Below, piece after piece: positions 1 through 9,140 of a DNA stretch of 64,000 nucleotides (position 1 is the first letter of the stretch; every line of letters starts with the position of its first letter). This DNA is from Botryotinia globosa (taxonomy: Eukaryota; Ascomycota; Leotiomycetes; Helotiales; Sclerotiniaceae): the NCBI GenBank assembly GCA_014898425.1, contig RCSZ01000009.1:1178001-1242000 (forward strand), in the 5' to 3' direction. The notes under the pieces are model-generated. The model was given only the letters and a program-made list of their open reading frames with translations. It was not told where the DNA came from and made no database searches. The position numbers and the translations under genes are program-made.

Positions 1-1096
1 CAAACCACCATTATATATATACATATATACTGACCATCACTCCCCAAGCATATATCGTTGATCCCCCAAAACACTTCATCGTCATTTATATACCAAGATG
101 TATCAATTCGTTAAAACAAGAGTCTATCTATCTATATACCAGTCAAGACTACTCAATACCATATTCCCTTTCCTCTTCCCACATCACTACCTATATCACT
201 GCCTATGTTACTATATCACCATTTCCACATCCCAAACCAATCCAACCAACTTATAAGCACCTCACTTATTACTGCCTGAATGACTAACCAACCAACTAAA
301 CACTCTCTCTCAAACCACTCTACACCTACCCAGCATATACCCATCAGAGCCTATCCAGTATCTATCCAGTATCCAGTCAAGCCATCTCATCTCATCTCAG
401 CCCATCAACTCTCCCAAAATATAACCATGTTTGCGCCGCTTTCCCAATTCCCAGCTCACTCAGTACCACTCATACCAAGAGCTAAAACCAAGCCAGCCTT
501 TCCTCATCCTTCCATATCTATATATTACTTTATACGAACAATTCTCTCGCTTTGATAGGTTGCGAAGCGCAGAAACAATACTGGGTATATTAACGCTTAC
601 TAATAATACCTTGACACGAAACGTTGGACCAACTGTTTGTTTTGTTTGTTTTGTTTTGTTTCTCAATGCGAAATTAATCAACTCCCGACCTAGTACCTAC
701 CTACCTAGGTTTCTAGCAAATGTTGCGCTGAACAATGGCGAAGATAAAATTCAAATTATCTTGGTAACTTCAAGATGAACATGTATAAATGAATCGATTT
801 CGGAATACCCTAGTTTGTAAATACCTAGCATAGTATTCATATTGTACACACCAACCATTATAATTTGCAAGCCATCCTTTCTCCCAATTTTGAATTCCGT
901 CGGGCGTTGACTCTCATCTCAACAATGGTAGGTTGATATGAAGCCATTAAATATCAATCGCAACAGGGGTGGCGTACCTATCCTTCTATCCCACCCAATG
1001 CATCCTGATGTCCACCAACATCTCATTACGATTACCACAATGAAGATCGAATGAGTGTTTTCACCTCCAAACCATATCAACATTTCATACAAATAT
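1..1096. other. Intergenic region left of nup84
   Basis: AT-rich, low-complexity DNA with many short TATATA, CCATC and CAACC-like runs. Open frames at 280-555 and 431-778 have no recognisable domain and repetitive composition, so I do not call them genes. One ACCTAGGT palindrome lies at 703-710. Nothing else is recognised. Confidence 0.6.
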
Positions 1097-4000
1097 CTAT
1101 GGCTTGACGCTCCACAACTCCGTCGTCCATCCTCTCTCCTTCATTTTCTTGCTATTTTTCGATGTTGTACTTCTCTTACTTTTGCTTGACATGACGAGAA
1201 GCTCTTTACTTGACGAGGCGAGAGCATTCACAAGTTCTGGCATTCTTCCGGTTTTCGAGAAGAGTTCCAATAGATCTGAATCTTCGGCAGCAATAATAGT
1301 AGCTAGATCCATAGAAACCATCAAGTAATCACGTGTCAACATAGGTCCAGCCATCTGTAATGTTGCGATCCAAGCCAAAATAGTCTCAGGGAGATAGGTT
1401 TCTCGTAATCTTGCGAATTCAGGTTGATCTGTGGAAATTGTTAGTTTCTTTACCGATGTATCAAGGAGATCTGCTTACCTTGTAGACTTGTTGTCAACCA
1501 TCCATTAAGCAACGGGTCTGCACAAAGTTTAACTGTTGGAAGGCTTTGGGCTAAGGCCCGCTTCAAGTTTTTGATGACTGTAATTTCGGTAGCCCTGTTG
1601 TAAGAATTTTAGCAATAGAACTGATCTCAGATACCAAGCAACTCACTCTTGCATGAGATAGTATAGACCCCATGCGCTCTCTGTGCGATCCAAAGTCAAG
1701 GCCAATGTTTCGAGTTCTCGAAAGCTCTTTGCTTGCTCAACCATATACTTTTTAAGGTATCGCTTTTTGTCTGCTGAGCCATCAAGGACTTCAGTCAAAT
1801 CTTCATTGTCTTCCGATTCCAAACCTGTGAAATCGAGACTCTCGCCCAACAATGCTCGAGTTTTACTCAATGCGATTCCAGAACTTGGAATTCTTTGGGA
1901 TAAATTCACGGCGGCGGAAAGATGCATATTTTCTAATAAATTAGCGTTTTTCGAGAAACTTGAATGTGAGAACTTACTATAAAACCGCTGATATAGCATC
2001 CGGCCAACCATGAATGTCTCAGACCAAAGACCATCCACAAGTAGATACCACTCTAAACTTCTGATAAGTAGAAGGTCAATCCTGTCGAGGGTCTCGGGAT
2101 CCGATCCCATGAAGTCCTTCTTTATTGTCTTGCCTCCTTTGCCATCATCTGTTAACATCCGAAACTCCTTAGGTGAAGGATAATCTTTAGCTCCATCAGG
2201 ATGGTCTGAGAGAAGGAATCTTGACTGGTAATTCACAAATTGTTGAACATCCAATCCAAGCTCTCTCATCAATCTGATTTGGGTGACTCGTTGTTCATGA
2301 TCTGTAATATCAATCAAAGTACGACTAAGTGTGGCGTATCTTCTTGCTCCGGAGAGTTGTGAACAATATAGAGGTATGAGCTCCCCTTTATTGGCAAGAC
2401 GTAAGAAGCTGATGTATGCAACGATGACGTTTTCAATGACTGACTCCTTAAGTACACCACCCAAGTCTAGCCCAAGACCTCTGAAGATGAGGATAGCATG
2501 AGTGAAAACTCGCAAACTGTCGTGATCACCCAAATTGACATAATTGGTGATGTCCTGGTCTTTAGGTTGTTCATTCGTTCGAGGTATTAAATTCGAAGTG
2601 GTTTCGGCGTTTGCAAATCTTGATAGTGCCAGACCTTGTTGGTAAATGAAGTCCGCGAATTGCTCTCCAATCAACACACCTTGAAGCAATTTCATTGGCT
2701 GTGAGCTTTCCCCTGCAGTTCGAGAATCTGTCTTTAAGCTTTCTACCAGTCGCTTCCCAGCGGCCGCGTTATCCCCGTGAAGCACAACAGCGTCAAGTGC
2801 TCCAAAGCCCAAAGTTCCATTCATCAATACCTGCGGTCCCGACTGAATGTAGTTGTCGAATTGTGTTCTCAACAAGGCATTATAATGTGTGAAAATTAAG
2901 TCATCCCATGATTGACAAACAGGTTCGACGCTCGAGATGTCACCAGAGAGAATACCGTAAACTGCTCGCTCGTACTCATCATTGCCGCCTTTTCGTGCAA
3001 GTGCAAAACACATGCGTCGCCAAAGAGCACCGGATGCGATATCTCCTTCCTCATCATCTTCCAATGACTTCTCATCCGGTAGTCCAGACATGCTAACCGC
3101 TCTCCATACTTCGGTTCGATCCATACACCATTCTCTGATTTCAGCTGGGCTTCTGCCTCGACGGAGCATTTGATAACACCCCAACCAAATGGCGCGCTCG
3201 AAATATTCGTCTTGTACCTCCAGCTTTCGGCCTTGACGGGTTACTGAATCAGGGTCCAGCTGAGTGACTAGGGGTTCAGTTTTGGTTGCATTCCACACCA
3301 TCTTTTGGGTTTCATTAGAATTGAGGTCGACAGTTCGAGGCCAAGAGTGTTGATTTTTTTGAAGCTTGATAGCTGCCCTGGTGTGTAACCAACCATGCGC
3401 GATTATATCTCCCCTCTCCGCGTTTTGCTGTAAATCCTGTACTAAGACGTCAATTTCTTCTCCCGATTCCTCGGCTGTATCCTGAAGCCATCGAAGCACA
3501 GTTTTTCGTTCCAGGGCTAGATTATCTGTCTGTAAAAAATGATCCCAAGCTTCTCGTTCACTCGAATACTGATTTAAAGGCGTTTGTGGAGGCTCGAATT
3601 CTTTTCCGTTATCTGGTCCGGGAAATCGTAGGTGTGCCAATCTTCTCAAAAGGTCCCAAGTTTGCGCCTCCTGTTCCCATCTAATCAGATCCTTCACTGT
3701 TGTTCTGGAATTTGTTATAAACTCTTCTTCCTCGTCCGAGTTCTCCATATCCACTTCATCATTGTCTTGCGTGATTTTGAACCCCCTCATCTTCTTTCTC
3801 CAACTCAAACCCTCCATTCTTCGGCGTTCGGATTCATGGCGATCTCGTAAACGGTCCAATGTATCGAGAGCAGTTCTGTGATAAAGCTCAATCAAATCGA
3901 ATGCCATCTCTCGTCTCTCATCCCCATCTGTCACCCTTAAAGGATTGTAACCATCAAGGAATTCCGCAAATTTCTCCACCTCATTACCGACTCGATTCGC

Positions 4001-4453
4001 AGCATCTTGAAGGGGGTATAAGACGGCTTCTGTTTCTCCGGGACTTTCTAACATGGCTGGTTTTTCATATTCAACTAAAATCATAGAAGTTAGTAAATAC
4101 AAGGCGCATAAACGTCATTGAAAAATCATAAGAAGTACTGACGTCGCTCTTGCTCTTGCTCTTCTCCATAGCGCGACATTCCATCATAAGAAGGGTCTTC
4201 AGAAAGTTCTCTTTCGAATCTTGATTCCTGCTGCGCGTAAGGGTTAGCATTCTTGAATATTCTGAATTGCATTCCAAAGAAACTTACAGCTACCATTTGC
4301 CAACTCCCTTCACGATGATTCTAGAAAAAGGAACTTCAAGTCAGCTTCAATTCCCGTACAATCCAGGCTATTGATATTTACCTGAGACTTTGGCACATCC
4401 AATCCATTTGTGTGGTTATTCATCGTGGAATTGCGCGTTGACATGGGCGCCAT
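1097..4453 (-). CDS. nup84: Nucleoporin Nup84/Nup107
   Basis: Scaffold nucleoporin of the Y-shaped (Nup84) complex of the nuclear pore, needed for pore assembly and mRNA export. Seven exons are read on the minus strand: 4453-4382, 4320-4288, 4230-4143, 4074-1978, 1932-1647, 1594-1479 and 1428-1097. They give about 1007 residues. The start (MAPMSTRNST) is the first ATG upstream of the spliced N-terminal exons. The body is alpha-helical with an acidic patch (ENSDEEEEF) near residue 150, as in filamentous-fungal Nup84, which is longer than yeast Nup84 (about 726 residues). The 45-bp intron at 1933-1977 keeps the frame open and is accepted because of its GTAAGT donor and TTAG acceptor. A CAGCAG acceptor at 4228-4233 could give a one-residue splice variant. 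Family assignment rests on overall resemblance to PF04121 proteins. Confidence 0.85.
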
Positions 4454-5115
4454 ATTTTACAATGCGATACTTGGAAAGGCAAAGAAATAAGAAAAAGTAG
4501 TGTACAATCTGTTTAATGTTGATATTATATGGAAGGACCAAATCCTCAAATCAACAAATTGAAGCTTCGGCCTTGGAACAATTTATTAGTCGCGTCCTGA
4601 AATGTCAGGGATTCTTTTAATTTTTATTAGATGCGATCTTGACCTTATTAATAAGTTTGAGTATGTAGGTGGGTATGTAGTAGGTACCAGGTAAAGTTTA
4701 GCGCGATATACAATTTGACGCTAAGGAAATCTTCTATTTAAGAGATTTCTTGCTTGCACATTTGGACATTTTCTCGTTACAATGTTTTTACCGCCCTTCT
4801 AATTAGAGTCTCGAATCAAGCCTTCAATGCTTGGTTAGGTCCATTGGGATCTCTTTGCGCGCTCATGATCGGCCATATTAAAGACTCTTCCTGTTTCCGT
4901 TACCTGACCTTTTCCGAGGTGTGAAGGATGGCAGTAAACTTGGAGAGTTACATCTTTTCGTAAGAACAGAAACTCAAGTGTAATATTGACATGATGAAAA
5001 CGTGACGTTTGGTGGTGATGTGTAATGGTGTCTTGAATAATATATCTATCAATGTCGGGGCACTGGGAGAACTCTCGATTCTTCTCTAGAGTGTCCATCC
5101 ATCCATTATCTTCAT
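4454..5115. other. Intergenic region, nup84 promoter side
   Basis: This 660-bp stretch lies between the nup84 start and the cmc4 stop. It contains the 15-bp word at 4689-4703 that recurs upstream of the SUMO gene. An open frame at 4835-5119 follows cmc4 directly and has no recognisable domain. It is more likely the cmc4 3' UTR. Confidence 0.5.
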
Positions 5116-5461
5116 TCATGCCTGCCTCTCTTCTGATCTCTGCTTCATCTTCAACCGTAGCAAATTTGCCTTGGGACAGGAGACACTCTTTGCATCATCA
5201 CCATTCTTCTCATAGAATGCATTGCAGCAATCATATAGTGCATCAATCTGTGATCTACACTTCTCTTCATTGTAACTGTTCTTTGCAAGACAATCTAGTA
5301 TGGAAATCATCAGTTGCGTTTCCAATTGGCTTTGAGAGAAAGATGCTGCTGACCTTGGATGGCACACTTTATCCAGTCCAGTATCGTCAGCTCTTTGCAA
5401 AGGGCAATATCAGGTGGTGAATGTAACATACGGCTCTAGAATGGCAAGGTTGTTCTGTCAT
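5116..5461 (-). CDS. cmc4: Cmc4-like twin-cysteine mitochondrial intermembrane-space protein
   Basis: Small CHCH/twin-cysteine protein of the Cmc4 (MTCP1/p8) family, imported into the mitochondrial intermembrane space through Mia40 and linked to respiratory-chain assembly. Exons are 5461-5432 (10 codons), 5366-5354 (13 nt) and 5294-5116. The spliced product has 73 residues, the same as my recollection of yeast Cmc4. Spliced motifs are PCHSRACAIQDCL, then NEEKC, LYDCC and a final C before PKANLLRLKMKQR. This reproduces the family cysteine pattern only if the 13-nt exon is included. Introns are 5431-5367 (GTATGT donor, AAAG acceptor) and 5353-5295 (GTCAGC donor, CTAG acceptor). The gene lies on the same strand as nup84 and divergent from the SUMO gene. 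An unspliced reading gives an unrelated N-terminus. Confidence 0.85.
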
Positions 5462-5854
5462 TATATCATTTTTGAGTGGCTGTTCATGTCATTAGTATCA
5501 ATAACTTCCAAAGAAAAGCAATTTGATTTGATAGAAAATTGTTATCACCATATTCAACCTGGGCTCTCGAGTCTCAGCAAATGAACCACCAGATGGTTTC
5601 CTTTGGAATGAATGTGTGCTGTTGCGATAACCTAGCCCTGGAGGTTCCTAGATACTGTATTGATCTTTATACTGTACGATATTTGATCGCAAATACAAAA
5701 GGTACAATGAATCTCTTTCAAAAGGGTACCTATTAATACAATGATAGATAGAACCTTGGAAGTCTGAAGTTATTGTAAATTCTTGTTCATTCGTTCCGTG
5801 GTTCCTTGAGAATCTTTTTATATCTGGATCACCAGATGAAAGACTACAAGACAA

Positions 5855-5918
5855 GACTACAAGACTACAAGACTACAAGACTACAAGACTACAAGACTAC
5901 AAGACTACAAGACTACAA
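5855..5918. repeat. 8-bp tandem repeat, 8 copies of GACTACAA
   Basis: Eight perfect copies of an 8-bp unit, preceded by imperfect copies from about 5842. It lies about 400 bp upstream of the SUMO start codon. Confidence 0.95.
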
Positions 5919-6017
5919 CAGCCTCCAGCAAACTACACTGCACCAATCAGAACCCCTCCAACCACACCACTCCTCTTTCCAAGGTTGGTTCCTTTTTGTG
6001 TTACTACCGGCCTACCT

Positions 6018-6032
6018 AGGTAAAGTTTAGCG
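6018..6032 (+). promoter_or_regulatory. 15-bp word shared with the nup84 upstream region
   Basis: AGGTAAAGTTTAGCG occurs here, 280 bp upstream of the SUMO start codon, and again at 4689-4703, 236 bp upstream of the nup84 start. The exact 15-bp identity is seen in the sequence. A role as a promoter element is inference. Confidence 0.35.
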
Positions 6033-6169
6033 TCATCAGCCACAAGCGTGAATTTGACTTCCTCATATTTCCTTACCACTCGACTTCCTCTTCACACAAT
6101 ACAACTGATAACTTTCAAAGACACTTCAAAAGTAGATCGATTTACTCAAAACACATCTACTCCTGTATT

Positions 6170-6246
6170 GTAAGTTTAGGTATTTGTTAATTAATGATCC
6201 TCTTTATTTTGATTTCATAAACTAACCAATTCACCACCACCTACAG
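6170..6246 (+). other. Probable 5' UTR intron of the SUMO gene
   Basis: A GTAAGT donor at 6170, an ACTAAC branch-like site near 6221 and a CTACAG acceptor at 6246 lie 65 bp before the start codon. This fits a leader intron of 77 bp. It is inferred from splice signals only. Confidence 0.55.
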
Positions 6247-6311
6247 CCTCGAAACCAGAAACACCCACCCCACGAATTTCATCTACCCATTTTCCGAACT
6301 TCAACTTCAAA

Positions 6312-6714
6312 ATGTCCGACAATGAAGGATCCCCAGCTGGCGGCGAGAGACCTGAAGCCCCTGTTTCTGAGCACTTGAACATCAAGGTTACCGACAACAA
6401 TAATGAAGTCTTCTTCAAGATCAAGCGTTCCACTCAGTTGAAGAAGTTGATGGATGCTTTCTGCGAAAGACAAGGCAAAGCACCAAACTCCGTTCGCTTC
6501 CTCTTCGATGGCAGCCGTGTTCAAGCTACAGATAGCCCAGATAAGGTGTGTACTTGATCATTATATTTTGTGGAGGGTTTAATATTTGTATTCATCGGGG
6601 AATGTTTCTGTGCTACTGTGTCGCATCACTTTTAACTAACGCATCTTACCTCAGTTGGATATGCAGGATGGTGACACTCTTGAAGTCCATCAAGAGCAAA
6701 TTGGTGGCCAATAA
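6312..6714 (+). CDS. smt3: SUMO (small ubiquitin-like modifier, Smt3/Pmt3 type)
   Basis: Ubiquitin-like modifier conjugated to lysines of target proteins by the E1/Ubc9 cascade. Exons are 6312-6545 and 6655-6714, with a GTGTGT donor and CTCAG acceptor, giving 97 residues. Family hallmarks are the loosely structured N-terminus (MSDNEGSPAGG), the beta-grasp core (HLNIKV, VFFKIKRST, LKKLMDAFCERQGK, VRFLFDGSRV), the LDMQDGDTLEVHQEQIGG stretch, and a C-terminal Gly-Gly followed by only one residue, Gln. Ulp1 would therefore remove a single residue to mature it. The gene is divergent from cmc4 and convergent with the gene at 7637. Confidence 0.97.
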
Positions 6715-7636
6715 ATCATCCCTTGCTTTCTCATCCATTCCACTACACGACGATACGATATCATAACAATTCGACATGCGCATGATAGGGAGAGGCGAAA
6801 TGGTACCAGGGCTTAGGATAACTCTGGTTGGAGATGACTGATAGCTCAGTCCGAAGGAGAAGAATGTGTAACGCGGCGTTGGCAGTTAACATTTAACATC
6901 TTGCAAAGCGAAAACGATCTTCTAATCTGGGCTATTTTTTCCTTGTGTTTGGGGGATGACCCGTCAGTTTTACATCGCGGTATTGGCGTGTTTTAGGGAG
7001 GCGTCAAATAGTGTTTCTTCATACTTCAGGGCATATTTTCTGGCTGCAGCCACGAAGGACAGAATTTAGATGCTTGTTTTCCTTGGGTGGAAGAAAATGA
7101 AGATGTCCTCAAATTGTGACAGGTTCTTTCAGCATCTCGTCTAATGTACGCTTTGGTTTTGTTGTGATTCTTGCTTGATGTGTTTCTAACATAGGTTCTG
7201 CTATTGTATCGAGAGTGCATGCGCTGTGAATTCCTTTCCCTCACTGCCTTCATTTACTCTCTCATTACGTTGTGACTTTGCGAGGAAATCATCCTACAAT
7301 CAACCCCGATTCCTCGGTATGAGTATCTAGTGTGGACTTCCATCTTTATGAAGGATGTAATCTTTAGTTGTTACCAAACTGGCAGCCTAAAATCAACGTG
7401 GCCTCCTTGCTCTGTAATGGTAACTGGTGCATCTATACATGCACACATGCCATGGGTAATACACCTCGGCGTAGAATGGATGCCTAAGAGAGTAAAATAT
7501 GTATGCATGGTCCGCCTCTTACTTCTAAGCTCTATACTTCGTGCTTATAACTCCCAGATCAGATCTGTCTTAGCCCTCAGCCCTTGTTCCATCATCCTCC
7601 TCCGTAGTTCTCTCCTTGATTTCTCCATGAACCAAA
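6715..7636. other. Convergent intergenic region
   Basis: Shared 3' side of the SUMO gene and the minus-strand gene ending at 7637. Open frames such as 7026-7253 show no recognisable content. Nothing else is seen. Confidence 0.5.
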
Positions 7637-8300
7637 CTAATCATCCCACACCCCTTTCTTTATTTTCTCTGCTTCCTGCCTCCTCTTCTCTTCCTCCTCC
7701 CTCTCTTCCTTTCTCCTCTTCATCTCCTTTTCCTTTTGTACCCGCTCATATTCCCTCTGTTCCTCTGTCTTCTTCGGTGCGCGAACACCCAATGCACCTG
7801 CTATAAGTCTTCGAGCTACCGCATCCGTTTTTTCCTGTCTGCGTTCTGGACCCCGCGCAGAATTGGGGGAGGAGGATGAGGGGCCGGGGTAACCATAGGG
7901 ATTCTCGAATTCTTGTGCAGAGGAATTGATGGGTTTTTTGGAGGAGGAAGAAGATGGAGGCGGTGGAAAGTGTTCGCTGGGTGGAGGGGGAGAAATAGGA
8001 GTAGGTGGTGGTGCGGAAGGGAATGAAGAGGAGGTGGGGGATAGTGTATTTTCTGTTGATGGGGGTTGAGTAGTGTCGGTTTCGGTTTCGGTGTCGGAAC
8101 CAGAGGAGGCTTCGTCTTCCCAGGAGTCGGCGAGGGATATGGATTTTTTGGCTCTGGAGAAGGGTTTGGAGGGGATGGAGGAGGGGTTGATGGTGAGGTT
8201 GCTGAGGGTGTTGGAGAGGTCTGGGAGAGGGGTTAGCTGCGGGGTTCGTTTGGGGGAAATAGGAAAGAGGAATTAATTTACCTTTTGGTTCAACTGTCAT
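7637..8300 (-). CDS. Conserved-looking hypothetical protein, disordered with a basic coiled-coil tail
   Basis: Spliced from a 19-nt first exon (8300-8282, MTVEPK) and 8220-7637, with an intron at 8281-8221 (GTAAAT donor, TCCCAG acceptor). The product has 200 residues. The first 110 residues are Ser/Pro/Thr-rich and acidic (SWEDEASSGSDTETETD, PPPTPISPPPPSE). The last 75 form a conserved-looking helix (DAVARRLIAGALGVRAPKK), then a Lys/Glu/Arg-rich coiled coil ending KKGVWDD. I believe a block like DAVARRLIAGALGV occurs in uncharacterised fungal proteins, but I recognise no function. Unspliced frames across this locus hide the gene. Join phase and frame agree across all 201 codons. Confidence 0.7.
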
Positions 8301-9140
8301 GATTGCGATTGAATTGGAGTGATACTGAAGATTTGTGTTTGCTCGGTGTTCTTGAGTACCTTGGTAGTAGGTAGAAGAATACAATTCAAATGCGTTCAAT
8401 GGTCCAGAGCAGGAAGTGTAGTGTAGTTAGTGTGCGGTAACAAACGATCCACTACTTCTATATGTCTTGACAATGAGATATTGACTTAGAAAACAGATGA
8501 GAGACTTTGTATGGTGTAGCAAATGCAGATGTTCAATAAGTATCATGTGCGTAAATAAAGTACGAATTAGGAGGTGGCAGCTTCCTAATAGTAATAAGTA
8601 ACTCACACATTCTCCAGCTCGGGATCTGATGGATATCCACGGCTAACCCAAAATGAATTCTCCGCATCGTGGATTGGTGGAATGGATACGCTCTAGCTAC
8701 CTAGGTAGTCTTTAGCTCCCATTAATTATTGCTTGGATGGACAAACGGACGGCGCAAGACACCGAGTAGATACATATTAATTAGGTGACGGGAACGGGAT
8801 ATCAGAACTTGGGTTCTCTCGTGTGGAACGAGTGATGCATCGTTTTACTAGTCTTTTTGGTACGAGCTGGGAAAGCGGACGTGAGTACATGGAGGTACCG
8901 TAGAGGTCCAGAATTCAATGCAAGAGATGGTAGTTTGCTTTCCCCACAAATGCAAAGACTGCACGTGGGTTTAGGTGAAGCTCAAGCTCAAGCTTACGTG
9001 AACATCTATATTGATTATTACGACGGCGACATTATCTTATGATTTGCTTATACCTAGTAGCCTGTCCGTTGTATATCCTACATACTTGGTGTTTGCGTTT
9101 CTTTCTCAACTAGGTACGTACACATAACTGGACATATAAC
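8301..9140. other. Divergent intergenic region
   Basis: Lies between the hypothetical gene and the succinyl-CoA synthetase fusion and probably holds both promoters. An ACCTAGGT palindrome is at 8699-8706. No gene is supported. Confidence 0.5.

Larger units (their letters stand above)
5462..6169. other. Divergent intergenic region between cmc4 and the SUMO gene
   Basis: Holds the 8-bp tandem array at 5855-5918, an ACCTAGGT palindrome at 6014-6021 and the 15-bp word at 6018-6032 shared with the nup84 upstream region. No gene is seen. Confidence 0.6.

Noticed and set aside
280..778. Two overlapping open frames at the left edge
   Set aside because: Repetitive CCA/TCA-rich composition, no start context and no recognisable domain.
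4835..5119. 94-codon frame overlapping the end of cmc4
   Set aside because: It begins inside the cmc4 stop region and shows no domain; it fits 3' UTR sequence better.
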